A stretch of DNA of 64,000 nucleotides from Lentzea albidocapillata (GTDB lineage Bacteria; Actinomycetota; Actinomycetes; Mycobacteriales; Pseudonocardiaceae): contig NZ_JOEA01000023.1 in the NCBI RefSeq assembly GCF_000719115.1, positions 69,981-133,980 on the forward strand, read 5' to 3'. Made by a program: the position numbers and the translations under genes. The notes under the pieces were generated by a model. The model made no database searches. It saw only the letters and a program-made list of their open reading frames with translations, and was not told where the DNA came from. Shown here one piece after another: positions 1 to 8,106 of this stretch; the first letter of the stretch is position 1; each line of letters starts with the position of its first letter.

Positions 1-567
1 CTGTGCGAACACCACCGCAATCCGGCCGTCCCTCGCCGCGTTGCCGATGTAGTCCTTGCGTGCCGAGTCATCTGGCGTGTTGAGGATGAAACTTCCGTTG
101 TTGTACCTCGCGGTGGTGCGCAGGTGCTGCACGTCTGATCCGTGGCCCGACTCCGTCATCGCGAAACACCCAGGCAGTTCCAGCGACATGATGTCGCGCA
201 GGTACCGCTGGTGGTGGCGATCGGTACCGAGCATCTGCACGGCACCGCCGAACAGTCCCCACTGGACACCGGCCTTGACCATCAGGGAAAGGTCCCCGTA
301 CCCGAGCATCTGGAACGATACGACCGCTCCGCGGACATCGCCTTCACCGCCGTAGGCGGGATCGAACCCGAGCGCCGGATAATCCGCCTCGACCAACACG
401 CGCATCCCGTCCCACACCTGCGCACGATGGGCCTCGGTTGTGAGGTCGTGATGGCGGTCCACGACCCTCGCACCGGTCATCTGTTTCCGCAACCGACTGC
501 GCAACTCACTCCACTGCCCGTCAAGGACGTCCGTAAGCGCGGAGGCATCCACTTGTGCGGCCATCAT
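1..567 (-). CDS. Acyl-CoA oxidase/dehydrogenase, N-terminal part (runs off the window)
   Basis: The first 189 codons read from 567 leftward to the window edge without a stop. The start is ATG 567 (or the next ATG, 564), behind GGAGGG. The protein carries the N-terminal helical domain and the start of the middle beta domain of FAD-dependent acyl-CoA oxidases: 'LPGCFAMTESGHGSDVQHL' matches the conserved flavin/substrate loop, and 'NTPDDSARKDYIGNAA' is typical of the acyl-CoA oxidase branch rather than short-chain dehydrogenases. The expected role is oxidation of fatty acyl-CoA at C2-C3 in beta-oxidation. The catalytic base lies in the missing C-terminal part. It is divergent from the hemerythrin gene. 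Confidence 0.85.
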   Translation of the reverse strand, partial: MMAAQVDASALTDVLDGQWSELRSRLRKQMTGARVVDRHHDLTTEAHRAQVWDGMRVLVEADYPALGFDPAYGGEGDVRGAVVSFQMLGYGDLSLMVKAGVQWGLFGGAVQMLGTDRHHQRYLRDIMSLELPGCFAMTESGHGSDVQHLRTTARYNNGSFILNTPDDSARKDYIGNAARDGRIAVVFAQ

Positions 568-924
568 TCGGAAGCTCCCTCCTCTGCCCGTCTACAGGTT
601 CCACTCACCCTCTCCGGAGTTCGTCGCGTTCGCCAGTCTTGCCCTCGTCTTCTGTTGTGGACGGTGAGCAGAGGAAGCGTGAGCCGAACATTCCGGCCGG
701 CCACTCGGGCCCGCCCCGCTGTTCCTGGTCGGCCCGTCGTCCCTCCTCCCGCTGCACAGCCACCTCGGGTCGTCCGGGTGCCCGCCGACGCGGAGCACAA
801 ACCAAGGCACAAATGTTGCGAGAGGAAATTGTTGCGTGGGCGACTGCAAAGCCTGTTTTCAGCGTGACGACCGGGGTACGCACGACACGACCACTCGTCG
901 TGAACCGAACAGCGGGAGCAGTCG
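568..924. other. Divergent intergenic region without a gene
   Basis: This stretch separates the acyl-CoA oxidase from the hemerythrin gene. The open frames here are Arg/Ser/Pro-rich shadow frames without recognisable domains. The visible content is an A/T-richer patch at about 808-837, with a CAAATGTTGC site (810-819) and a second GTTGC half (831-835) just after it, probably the hemerythrin promoter region. Confidence 0.6.
810..819 (-). promoter_or_regulatory. GCAACATTTG motif, copy 1
   Basis: The minus strand reads GCAACATTTG. The site lies 105 bp upstream of the hemerythrin start. The identical 10-mer recurs at 16719, 21600 and 26021. No known binding site is recognised, so a regulatory role is inferred from repetition and position. 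Confidence 0.5.
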
Positions 925-1488
925 ATGACAGCAGCACCCGAACGACCTGACCTGATCAGCGCGATCATCACGGACCACCGCGAGGTCGAACAGGTCTTCA
1001 CCGAACTGGCCCACGAGAACAACCCGGAGATCCGCAGGCAGCTCACCGACCACGTGATCGCGGAACTTGTCCGCCACTCCGTCGCTGAGGAGCAGTACCT
1101 CTACCCCACCGCGCGGGAGGTGCTGGCCGACGGTGACAAGATCGCCGACCACGAGATCAAAGAACACGCCGAGGCCGAACAGCTCATGAAGCGGCTCGAA
1201 GACGTCGACGCCTCTGACCCCCGGTTCGACCAGCTGCTCTCCGAGCTGATGTCCTCGATCCGACACCACCTGCGGGACGAGGAAGGCGATCTCCTTCCCC
1301 GGCTGGCCGAGCACTGCGACCAAGCGAAGCTGTGTGATCTGGGCGAGAAGTTCGAGCGTGCCAAGAAGATCGCACCCACCCATCCTCATCCTGCCGCCCC
1401 CGACCGCCCGCCGGCCAACAAGATCCTCGCTCCGGGTGCCGGGTTGATCGACCGCGTGCGTGACGCGTTCGCTGGCCGCAGCACGTAG
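925..1488 (+). CDS. Hemerythrin HHE-domain protein
   Basis: 187 residues. The N-terminal ~150 residues form a hemerythrin-like four-helix bundle with spaced metal ligands: 'DHREVEQ', 'HSVAEEQYLYP', 'HEIKEHAEAEQ' and 'HHLRDEEGDLLPRL' supply the His and Glu residues expected for a non-haem di-iron site. The C-terminal tail is Pro/Ala-rich. Such proteins bind O2 or NO, or act in iron and oxidative-stress handling, in the cytoplasm. ATG 925 follows a GGGAGCAGTCG ribosome site. It stands alone, with a GCAACATTTG site 105 bp upstream. Substrate or partner cannot be told from sequence. Confidence 0.9.
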   Translation: MTAAPERPDLISAIITDHREVEQVFTELAHENNPEIRRQLTDHVIAELVRHSVAEEQYLYPTAREVLADGDKIADHEIKEHAEAEQLMKRLEDVDASDPRFDQLLSELMSSIRHHLRDEEGDLLPRLAEHCDQAKLCDLGEKFERAKKIAPTHPHPAAPDRPPANKILAPGAGLIDRVRDAFAGRST

Positions 1489-1886
1489 GCGCGAGGAGGG
1501 ATCTCATGGCAGCGCAGGCAGGTGAGGCCGCGGAGTAGACCGGCACGTTCCACTGCGTTGGCCGAAGGCGCGCTGGGCTGGTGGTGCTGATCGGCGCGCA
1601 GTACGCAGTCGCCTGGACATCGGTGCGGTGGCGGCCTCTCCGAGGGGCCGTGAAGTCGACTCCACGCTGTTGGTGTGGCAGGGGCGGGCGCGTGGGCCAG
1701 GCGCTGCGTGAACATCGTGTCAGCCGAGCAGAGGTGCTGCAGGCGGTGCACTCACAGTCTGCACGAAGGCGACTGTTTGCGGCACGCGCCGATCAGCGCA
1801 GTGGATGAACGCCGTCACCACCGTGTCCAGTGGAAGGTCGACGCACCGATGGTCCTGCTCGGTCAACGGTCTTGCGCCCGAAATTG
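1489..1886. other. Gene-poor gap with an 11-codon ORF behind a strong ribosome site
   Basis: No convincing full gene is seen. At 1506-1538 a short ORF (reads MAAQAGEAAE, stop) sits 4 nt after GGAGGG. It could be a leader, or the two ends of a gene that lost its middle, as seen elsewhere in this window. The remaining open frames have no domain signature. Confidence 0.4.
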
Positions 1887-2501
1887 TCAGTCGCTGACCG
1901 GCGTGGTGCTCAACACGATCAGCCAGTCGTCACCGCGTAGTTCCCCGATCTCCGCGTCCTCGGTCCAGATCCGCTGACCGTCCCGCACGATCGCCAACAC
2001 CTCGCTGCCACAGTCAAGCGGCGAGCTGCCGACCTCATACGGCATCGCGGGACGCTCCTCCACCGCCCATTCCAGCTCGGGAAACAGTTCGTACGGAAGG
2101 CGTTCAATTTTGAGCGCCCACTCGCCGACCCGGTCAGCCACCAGGACGTGGTCAGCACCGAGGAACTCGATGAGCTCGTGCAGTTGCGTGCTGCGGACCA
2201 GAGTGGTGATCGTCGCGGTCTCGTTGAGGCTGCGCACAACCGAGGTGATGCGCAGAGCGAGAGCATCGTCGGCCACCGCGACGACAATGTGATCAGAGGT
2301 GTGCGCACCGGCAGACCACAGCACATCCAGGCGCCAGCCTTCGCCCGCCACGGCGTGCACGCCGTCCACTCCGGCCTGCACGACGCGTTCGGCATCGGAG
2401 TCGACGACGGTGAAGTCCGTGGCGTGACCTCCGGCGAGCAGCGCACTCAGGACGACGCGGCCGCGAGCGCTGTAGCCGATGAGCACGGCATGTGAGCGCA
2501 T
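1887..2501 (-). CDS. TrkA-N / RCK-like NAD-binding protein without channel domain
   Basis: 204 residues. The N-terminus 'HAVLIGYSARGRVVLSAL' is a Rossmann beta-alpha-beta unit resembling TrkA-N/RCK modules of potassium channels. The usual third Gly of GxGxxG is Arg (GYSARG). A hydrophobic stretch follows ('HIVVAVADDALALRIT') and a C-terminal part from about residue 140 resembles the TrkA-C/ligand-sensing lobe. There is no membrane segment, so this would be a free gating subunit or a nucleotide sensor. ATG 2501 follows GAGGAAAAG with 6-9 nt spacing. It is a single-gene unit; a channel partner was not found in the window. Confidence 0.7.
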   Translation of the reverse strand: MRSHAVLIGYSARGRVVLSALLAGGHATDFTVVDSDAERVVQAGVDGVHAVAGEGWRLDVLWSAGAHTSDHIVVAVADDALALRITSVVRSLNETATITTLVRSTQLHELIEFLGADHVLVADRVGEWALKIERLPYELFPELEWAVEERPAMPYEVGSSPLDCGSEVLAIVRDGQRIWTEDAEIGELRGDDWLIVLSTTPVSD

Positions 2502-2677
2502 CCGGACTTTTCCTCATCGTGCGTGGGCGGGTACCGGCCGCCGATCCTGCCGGCCGGTACCCGGATCTCCCCGTAGCGGATTGGCGCGGACGCTCGCCCC
2601 GACCGGTTCGCGTCCGCCGCCCACAGTCTGCCGGAAGTCCGCAGTGAGCAACCTTGCGAGGCCCTTTCGATGAGATC

Positions 2678-3472
2678 TCATTGCCGTGAAGAACGTGAGC
2701 GACCTGGCCGTCCGCTGGTCCACAAGTAGATTCCGCCGACTACGGCCACCATCACGAGGAATCCGAGCAGTGCATCGGAGCCGTCGTTCTCGTTCTGCTG
2801 AGCGATGTTCTGAGTTCTGGGCACGTTCGGCACGGCTTGGGGCACAGTGGGAACCGGCGTGGGACTCGCAGGTGCTGCCGCAACGGCCGCGAGCGGAATC
2901 GCTTCGGTGTCGCTGAAGTCGACCATGCCGGTCGCTTCGAGGACCTGGATGTGGTCGAGCACCACTTCCATGCAACGCTTCGCGAAGTCGCGGATGAGCG
3001 TGTTGCGGGTACCGGTGCGAACGACCGCCAGGAACTTGTAGACACCACCGTGCGCCGCGCGAAGGCGGTTGGCGAAGATGCGGTCGAACTCGGCGCTGCC
3101 GGCGGGGGCGTTGGTCATTTCGGCGATCCAGCCCTGCTGGTCGGCGTTGGCCTCGCTGGGCAGCGGGACGTTCAGCGTGCGGCCTAGCTCGATGACCTTG
3201 GCGTCAAGCTCGGCGTGCCCGTCGATCAGATGCCGGCCCGCTTCCTTCACCAGCGGGTTCGCGGACTTGTTCAGCCCCAGTCGTCCTGCAGGTCCCTCCC
3301 ACAGTCCGGCGAGCCGGACCTTGACGAGCATGTCTTTGCCTGCGGGTCCCATCGGGCCGAACTGGGTCTGTGTGTAGTCCGGGCCGAAGCCGGGCTGTGC
3401 CGATGCCTGCGGAACCGCGAGCGAACAGATGACCGCGAGCGCCGTCACCACCTGGGCGAGACGTGTGAGCAC
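2678..3472 (-). CDS. DUF4142 secreted/anchored ferritin-like protein
   Basis: 264 residues from GTG 3472, preferred over an upstream start at 3517 because GGAGGGAG lies 7 nt before it. It opens with a signal peptide (Leu/Val/Ala core ending 'AVPQASAQ'), followed by a DUF4142 domain: long helices with His, Glu and Lys ('LIDGHAELDAKVIELG', 'VVLDHIQVLEATG'). A Pro/Thr-rich spacer then leads to one C-terminal transmembrane helix ('ALLGFLVMVAVVGGIYLW') and a basic tail. The protein is probably exported and membrane-tethered. DUF4142 has no established enzymatic role. Upstream at 3556 there is an imperfect TGCAACAGTT. Confidence 0.85.
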   Translation of the reverse strand: MLTRLAQVVTALAVICSLAVPQASAQPGFGPDYTQTQFGPMGPAGKDMLVKVRLAGLWEGPAGRLGLNKSANPLVKEAGRHLIDGHAELDAKVIELGRTLNVPLPSEANADQQGWIAEMTNAPAGSAEFDRIFANRLRAAHGGVYKFLAVVRTGTRNTLIRDFAKRCMEVVLDHIQVLEATGMVDFSDTEAIPLAAVAAAPASPTPVPTVPQAVPNVPRTQNIAQQNENDGSDALLGFLVMVAVVGGIYLWTSGRPGRSRSSRQ

Positions 3473-3571
3473 CGTGGATCTCCCTCCGCGCACAGCGGCG
3501 ATCGTGTGTACTGACACGGAGGGATACGGATGATTCGGACCGTTGCGATTATTGCACTGTGCAACAGTTAT

Positions 3572-3763
3572 CTATTCGTTATCGGCGCAGACCGTGCAGT
3601 AGTGCGGCCCTAGCGCTCGGTCGGAACCGGTCCAGCCGGCGATGTCAGCCTGTAGCCAGAGCAGGTCCCACGCGATCGGGCCGGTACTGGTCGTCCGGCG
3701 AGACCGGCCGCAACCGTCGCACACGAGAATCGTTCCCGTGATGCCGTCGTCGGTGGTCGGCAT
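3572..3763 (-). CDS. Small zinc-ribbon-like protein
   Basis: 63 residues from ATG 3763. Two CxxC pairs, 'CDGC' near residue 15 and 'CTVC' near the C-terminus, frame a short Trp-containing middle ('WDLLWLQADIAGW'), the layout of a minimal zinc ribbon. No catalytic motif is visible. The longer reading from 3871 adds an Arg-rich stretch unlikely to be coding. The ribosome site is weak. The protein is unnamed; a role as a small regulator or adaptor is only a guess. Confidence 0.5.
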   Translation of the reverse strand: MPTTDDGITGTILVCDGCGRSRRTTSTGPIAWDLLWLQADIAGWTGSDRALGPHYCTVCADNE

Positions 3764-4021
3764 GCCCGTCACGGCTGGCGATGACCTTTCGTCGTTCCGC
3801 GGCAAGCGTCGGCCGTGTACAACGACCGACGCCTGGCCTTCCCCGGAAAGCGCGCGCAGGCACGCGCCCACTACGGGCGTTCACCCGCGGCGGCAAGCAT
3901 GCCTGAACCATGCACTGCGCAACCTTACGAACTCCTTCCGAAGGCGCGCATTCCGTCGAAGTGCGGTCAACATGGAATCGTGATAGAAGCAGCACTGGAA
4001 ACCAACGAGGAAAAGCGGGAC

Positions 4022-4702
4022 ATGGATTTCTCCGTGCTGCTCGTGGACGACGACGAGCGCATCCGCCAGGCACTGGGCCTCGCCCTCGCCGACGAGGGCT
4101 TCGAAGTCGACGAGGCCGTCTCCGGCGAGGACGCGCTGAACCTGCTCGACGACAATTCGTTCGACGTCGTACTACTCGATCTCATGCTGCCTGGTGTGGA
4201 CGGGCTGCAGGTGTGCAGGAGACTACGTGCGCAAGGAGACCTGCCGATCATCATCGTCACCGCGCGCACGGACACACCTGATGTCATCGCCGGATTGGAA
4301 GCCGGCGCCGACGACTATGTGACCAAACCGCTGGTCGCAAGTGAGCTGGCCGCACGCATCCGCGCTCTGCTGCGGCGGCGAGGCCCCAGGCAGAACGTCT
4401 CGTACCGCGTGGAGGACCTGGAGATCTGGCCGGACGAAGGCGTCGTTCAACGCTGTGGCGAGGAGATCCGCCTCACCCGCACCGAGTTCCGCCTGCTCGC
4501 CGAACTGGCCGCGGCGGGCGGGCGGATCGTGACCAGGGAGCAACTGCTGCAGCGGGTGTGGGGCTATGACTACTACGGCGACACCCGTCTGCTCGACGTG
4601 CACATCCGCCGGCTCCGCACCAAGGTCGAGCACAATCCCGAGGAACCCGTGTTCGTGCTGACCGTGCGCGGCTCCGGCTACAAGTTCGGTCCGCCGAGGT
4701 GA
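4022..4702 (+). CDS. OmpR/PhoB-type response regulator
   Basis: 226 residues. The receiver domain has the acidic pocket 'DDDE' (residues 9-12), phosphoacceptor Asp53 in 'LLDLMLPGVDG' and Lys in 'DDYVTKPL'. A C-terminal winged-helix DNA-binding domain follows ('LTRTEFRLLAELAAAGGRI', 'TVRGSGYKF'). ATG 4022 has GAGGAAAAG upstream; a longer in-frame extension to 3815 lacks receiver homology. The stop overlaps the kinase start, so the two are translationally coupled. The kinase and lipoprotein downstream make a Cse-like (cell-envelope stress) assignment attractive, but this is inference. Confidence 0.92.
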   Translation: MDFSVLLVDDDERIRQALGLALADEGFEVDEAVSGEDALNLLDDNSFDVVLLDLMLPGVDGLQVCRRLRAQGDLPIIIVTARTDTPDVIAGLEAGADDYVTKPLVASELAARIRALLRRRGPRQNVSYRVEDLEIWPDEGVVQRCGEEIRLTRTEFRLLAELAAAGGRIVTREQLLQRVWGYDYYGDTRLLDVHIRRLRTKVEHNPEEPVFVLTVRGSGYKFGPPR

Positions 4703-6066
4703 TGGTCCGCCGACCTTCGCTGCGCTGGCGGGTCGCCGCCGCGCTTGGCCTCGGCTCCTTGCTGGTCACCAGTCTTCTGGCCGTGGCCACCTGGAATCTT
4801 GCGTCGGACTACATGTTGCGGCAGCGCGTGCAGGCCACGACGCGCCAGGCGGAGGTCAACCTCCGCCTGGTGGAGGAGGCCGTCCGCACGAACTCGGACG
4901 GGCTGACCGAGCTGTTGACCGGGCTCACCACCAATCCGGACTCCACGATCATGCTGTTCCGCGCGGACGAGGTACTGACCAGCGGGCGGCAGGTCGACCC
5001 CGCCGTGGTACCCGACGACCTGATAGCGATGGCTCGCGAAGGGACTCCGGCCAGGCAACGCCTGCGAGCTGACGGAATCCCGGTGATTGCGGTGGCCCAG
5101 TCGCTGGCCGACGAGCAGGGGGTTTACGTCGAGCTCTTCCAGCTCGTCCAGCTGGACCGCACGTTCCGGTTCCTCAGTGGCCTGCTGATCGCTGGAACGG
5201 TGCTCAGCGGGCTCATCGGCGTGGGACTCGGTTCTTGGGCCAGCAGACGCGCGCTGAGGCCGCTGACCGAGTTGACCGCCGCGGCGTCGCGCATCGCGGG
5301 CGGTGATCTGAAAGCACGGCTGCCGGACCAGGCCGACCCGGACCTCGCACCGCTGGCGAGCACGTTCAACTCCACGGCCGACGCGCTGGAGCAACGCGTG
5401 CTGCGCGACGCAAGGTTCGCCGGCGACGTCAGCCATGAGCTCAGGTCACCGCTCACGACGATGGTCAACGCGGCAGCGGTGCTGCGGCGCAGGCAGGCGG
5501 AGCTGCCCGGCACCACTGGGAAGGCGCTCGGCCTGCTCACGTCCGAGGTGGACAGGTTCGCGCGCATGGTGGTCGACCTGATGGAGATCAGCCGCGCCGA
5601 CCAGGAAGCGGATCGGGACGACTTCGAGCCGCTCGACGTCGGCGGGCTCGTCCGTGGTGCAGCAGGCCTGCGGCTGAGTCCTGATGTGGAAATCGTGGTG
5701 GAGCAGCCGGCCCCACTAGTGCTCGGAGACAGGCGCAGGCTCGACCGGGTGATCGGCAATCTGATCGAGAACGCCAAGCAACACGCGGGAGGCGCCGTCC
5801 GGCTCGCCGTGCTCCACCACCACGGGAAGATCCGGCTGGAGATCGACGACACCGGTCCGGGTGTGCCGAGCGATATGCGGACGCAGGTGTTCGAACGCTT
5901 CACCCGCGGTGCCAGGGCGGGCAGTCGCGGCGCCGACACCGGCAGCGGACTCGGCCTGGCGCTAGTCGCAGAGCACGTTCGCCGCCACCACGGCCGGGTG
6001 TGGGTCGAGGACCGGCCCGGCGGCGGAGCGCGGTTCGTCGTGGAACTCCCGGAGGCTGTCGTATGA
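4699..6066 (+). CDS. Sensor histidine kinase
   Basis: 455 residues from GTG 4699 (ATG 4702 is an alternative). Two transmembrane helices (about 12-32 and 158-180) enclose a ~120-residue extracytoplasmic sensor loop. Then come a HAMP domain ('RRALRPLTELTAAASRIAGG'), a dimerisation/phosphoacceptor helix with His246 in 'DVSHELRSPLTT', and a HATPase domain with N box 'NLIENAKQHA', G1 'DDTGPGVP' and G2 'GSGLGLAL'. It phosphorylates the regulator encoded just upstream (4-nt GTGA overlap). Its own stop overlaps the start of a small lipoprotein gene. Confidence 0.93.
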   Translation: MMVRRPSLRWRVAAALGLGSLLVTSLLAVATWNLASDYMLRQRVQATTRQAEVNLRLVEEAVRTNSDGLTELLTGLTTNPDSTIMLFRADEVLTSGRQVDPAVVPDDLIAMAREGTPARQRLRADGIPVIAVAQSLADEQGVYVELFQLVQLDRTFRFLSGLLIAGTVLSGLIGVGLGSWASRRALRPLTELTAAASRIAGGDLKARLPDQADPDLAPLASTFNSTADALEQRVLRDARFAGDVSHELRSPLTTMVNAAAVLRRRQAELPGTTGKALGLLTSEVDRFARMVVDLMEISRADQEADRDDFEPLDVGGLVRGAAGLRLSPDVEIVVEQPAPLVLGDRRRLDRVIGNLIENAKQHAGGAVRLAVLHHHGKIRLEIDDTGPGVPSDMRTQVFERFTRGARAGSRGADTGSGLGLALVAEHVRRHHGRVWVEDRPGGGARFVVELPEAVV

Positions 6067-6275
6067 GAACCGTCGTCGCCGTCATCGTGTGTGTGCTGGC
6101 CACCGGGTGCGGCGTGTCCACCCAGGATGAACCGGAACCCCTTGGTACACCGACGATATCGGGTGAGGCACCAACTCCCGTAGTGACGCAGCGCTCCCAC
6201 TCGACTCCGGCGTCAAGCTCGAGCACCACCGCGACGTCAACGGCAGCGACGCCCACCCCAGCGAGCGATCGTTAG
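6063..6275 (+). CDS. Small lipoprotein coupled to the histidine kinase
   Basis: 70 residues. ATG 6063 overlaps the kinase stop (ATGA). A short basic start is followed by a hydrophobic stretch and a lipobox 'LATGC', after which the mature part is Ser/Thr/Pro-rich low-complexity sequence. It is expected to be anchored to the outer leaflet of the membrane. In streptomycetes a lipoprotein (CseA) modulates the SigE/CseBC envelope-stress system. This one occupies a comparable operon but lies after the kinase, and no sigma factor gene is adjacent. Similarity of role is inference from gene order. Confidence 0.7.
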   Translation: MRTVVAVIVCVLATGCGVSTQDEPEPLGTPTISGEAPTPVVTQRSHSTPASSSSTTATSTAATPTPASDR

Positions 6276-6342
6276 CGACTCGTCAGGTTCACTCATCGAT
6301 GAATTCGGACAGGATGGAAGGATCCGCCGGAAGGACGTCGTC

Positions 6343-6762
6343 TTGACCCGAAGCCGTTCCATTCCCGCCGACGCGGAGGCCGTCTTCGACGTCGTCTCCG
6401 ACTTCGACAACATGACCACCTGGCTGCCCGACTCCATCGAGATCGAGCTGTCCGGCCCCAACCTCATCCGCCTGTGGCTTCCAGGTCTTCACGCCGACGT
6501 GGACGTCGAGCGCCAAGTCGCCATCGACTGGGATCGGCTCCACATCACGTGGGGCAGCGAAACCACGGCCTCCTGCAGCGGGACGCTGCAGGTCCTGCGG
6601 CTCACCGCCGATCGCAGCACGGTCTGTGTGCGGCTCACCGGTCCGCCCGCAGCATCTCCGAGCACGGTCGAGGCCTGGATCGAGGCAGCGCTAGACGCGC
6701 TGGAATCGGTCGTTGCCACCGAATGCCGCACCAAACAGGCCGTGCACCAACCCGTCCGGTGA
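6343..6762 (+). CDS. SRPBCC (polyketide cyclase/START-like) family protein
   Basis: 139 residues. The start is TTG 6343, positioned 8 nt after GGAAGG; an upstream ATG in the same frame runs into a stop. The pattern 'IPADAEAVFDVVSDFDNMTTWLP' is the classic opening of SRPBCC helix-grip proteins, followed by antiparallel strands and a long C-terminal helix ('STVEAWIEAALDALESVV'). These proteins bind small hydrophobic ligands or act as cyclases or membrane-quality factors. The ligand is unknown. The distance from the lipoprotein (67 nt) permits cotranscription. Confidence 0.75.
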   Translation: MTRSRSIPADAEAVFDVVSDFDNMTTWLPDSIEIELSGPNLIRLWLPGLHADVDVERQVAIDWDRLHITWGSETTASCSGTLQVLRLTADRSTVCVRLTGPPAASPSTVEAWIEAALDALESVVATECRTKQAVHQPVR

Positions 6763-6774
6763 TCAGACGCCGTA

Positions 6775-6787
6775 GTTGTCGTACAAC
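6775..6787. promoter_or_regulatory. Palindromic operator-like site GTTGTCGTACAAC
   Basis: A 5-3-5 inverted repeat (GTTGT-CGT-ACAAC) ends 6 nt before the ATG of the MarR remnant. The intact MarR gene has GTTGGGGTACAAC (17532-17544) at exactly the same spacing. This is consistent with an autoregulatory MarR operator covering the translation start region. Confidence 0.5.
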
Positions 6788-6793
6788 AGTCGT

Positions 6794-6889
6794 ATGAGCC
6801 GGTCCAAAGTCGGCACGAACGACGTCGACGCGCTCGCCGACGCAGGCGGCGAACCTGCGGTCACCTCAGGTGACCTCGGCTGGATCTGA
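6794..6889 (+). pseudogene. MarR-family remnant: start and end kept, middle deleted in frame
   Basis: A 31-residue ORF. Its first half (MSRSKVGTNDVDALADA) aligns with the N-terminus of the intact MarR protein at 17551 (MTRSKVDITSVDALADA). Its second half (AGGEPAVTSGDLGWI) aligns with that protein's last residues (AGGEPAVNGSDLGWI). About 130 residues, including the whole winged helix, are missing. The upstream operator-like palindrome is also shared. It is therefore a paralogue with an in-frame internal deletion, and cannot bind DNA as such. Confidence 0.8.
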
Positions 6890-6893
6890 CCAC

Positions 6894-7265
6894 TCAGCCG
6901 AGCCACTTCCCGGCATCGATCGCGACCACGAGTGATATCAGCGCAATTGCTGCTCCGACGACGATCTGGTTCAGATGCACCACCGGGCTGCCGTCGGCGC
7001 GCAGGAGAATCCCTTCCGCGACGAGCGCCGCCGCAAGACAGATGTTGGCCGTGCGCAGCCATGGAACGTCCAATGGCGCCAACGCGCGCAGCATTCCCGC
7101 CAGCATGATCACCACAGCGAGCACCAGCGCAAGCCAGTAGGGCCGGAAAAGATGCTGTGCGGCTTGGAAATCCAGGAGCAGAGGAGCCGCGACCAACCAT
7201 ACACCCGCGAGAAAGGTGAGGGTTCCGGTTCTCGCTTCCGATCGTCGGCGCTGTTCTTCACGCAC
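6894..7265 (-). CDS. SPW-repeat-like four-helix membrane protein
   Basis: About 123 residues from GTG 7265 (a TTG at 7292 is the alternative). Four hydrophobic helices come in two pairs: 'LTFLAGVWLVAAPLLL', 'WLALVLAVVIMLAGML', 'VPWLRTANICLAAALVAEG' and 'IVVGAAIALISLVVAIDAG'. The layout and the 'PW' element between helices 2 and 3 match SPW-repeat proteins at 8632, 9641 and 10195, although it is the most divergent of them. The function of the family is unknown. The protein is integral to the membrane. Confidence 0.65.
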   Translation of the reverse strand: MREEQRRRSEARTGTLTFLAGVWLVAAPLLLDFQAAQHLFRPYWLALVLAVVIMLAGMLRALAPLDVPWLRTANICLAAALVAEGILLRADGSPVVHLNQIVVGAAIALISLVVAIDAGKWLG

Positions 7266-7292
7266 ACGGCAATCATTGCGGCGCGCAATCAA

Positions 7293-8001
7293 AAAGACGA
7301 CACGTCAGGATGATCGTAGGGAGTTCGCAAGGGCAGGATGCCGTAGTACGGCCGGATTCGTCACCGTAGTGGCGCTCGCCGGCGACATGGCGGTCGCCGT
7401 GAACTGCCGCGAGTATCGACGGCACGATCACCACCTGGCACTTCGAGTGCAAGCGTTACACGCAACCCCGAAGCTGCTGGGCGCGGCCTTTGGACGCAGA
7501 AGTCAGGAGCGCGCATGATCCCCATGTGGACGGTCGAGCACGTTGCCGTTCGGCGGCAGCACAGACGCAAGTACCCGCGTGTCGACGACAAGAAGATCCG
7601 CGAACAGGAACATCCAGTCCCGCATGAAGATGCGCCACCTTGATGAGAGCCACCCACTGTGAACCGACGTCCGGACTCCTGTCTACGTGTGACCGGCGGT
7701 CGCAGCCGCTCCTGATAACGCACCGAGGTCGCGTACACATCGCCGTCCTCCAGTTCTTCGGCCGGCACCTATGCGCCCGCCGTCGCCAGCGACGCGCCGT
7801 GGCCTCGCCCACGATCATCGCTCGCAGTGCCTTCCCCCGACCGCCGAACCTACGAATTGGGCACATGCCCAAGCGAAACATGTTATTTGCGCAGCGCAAG
7901 CGTTGTCTAACGCAATGGTCGTCAGGTCAGCCGAGACGGGCGGTCGGCCACCGACTTCAGCATCGTCATCGCGCACCGCCGCAACGGTGCTTCGTCCATC
8001 G
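7293..8001. other. Long region without a supported gene
   Basis: About 700 bp with only Arg-rich or low-complexity frames. The most coding-like piece is a 40-codon minus frame at 7505-7627 (starts MRDWMFLFADLLVVDT), which has no upstream ribosome site. An A/T-rich patch at about 7875-7915 (GTTATTTGCGCAGCGCAAG) may be promoter DNA. The region probably contains degraded sequence, like the fragment just to its right. Confidence 0.4.
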
Positions 8002-8106
8002 TCATAGAGGGCCAGGGCAGGTACATGTGCTCGTACACCGGCCATCGGACGATGTGTGTTCCGCTGCGTCCGAGCCGTCGACTCCCACCACGACCGGTTC
8101 GTTCAC
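8002..8106 (-). pseudogene. Universal stress protein, N-terminal stub
   Basis: From GTG 8106 the frame reads VNEPVVVGVDGSDAAEH, the standard first beta strand and nucleotide-binding loop start of a UspA domain. Homology then stops and the frame ends after 34 codons. A GGGAAAG ribosome site precedes it, so the 5' end of a real gene survives and about 270 codons are missing. The adjacent frame continues open for some 40 codons without a recognisable USP domain. Confidence 0.65.

Noticed and set aside
142..867. Plus frame of about 241 codons at the left edge
   Set aside because: Antisense to the acyl-CoA oxidase and its upstream region; no domain.
5124..6200. Minus-strand frame of about 358 codons
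   Set aside because: Ser/Arg/Thr-rich antisense shadow of the histidine kinase.
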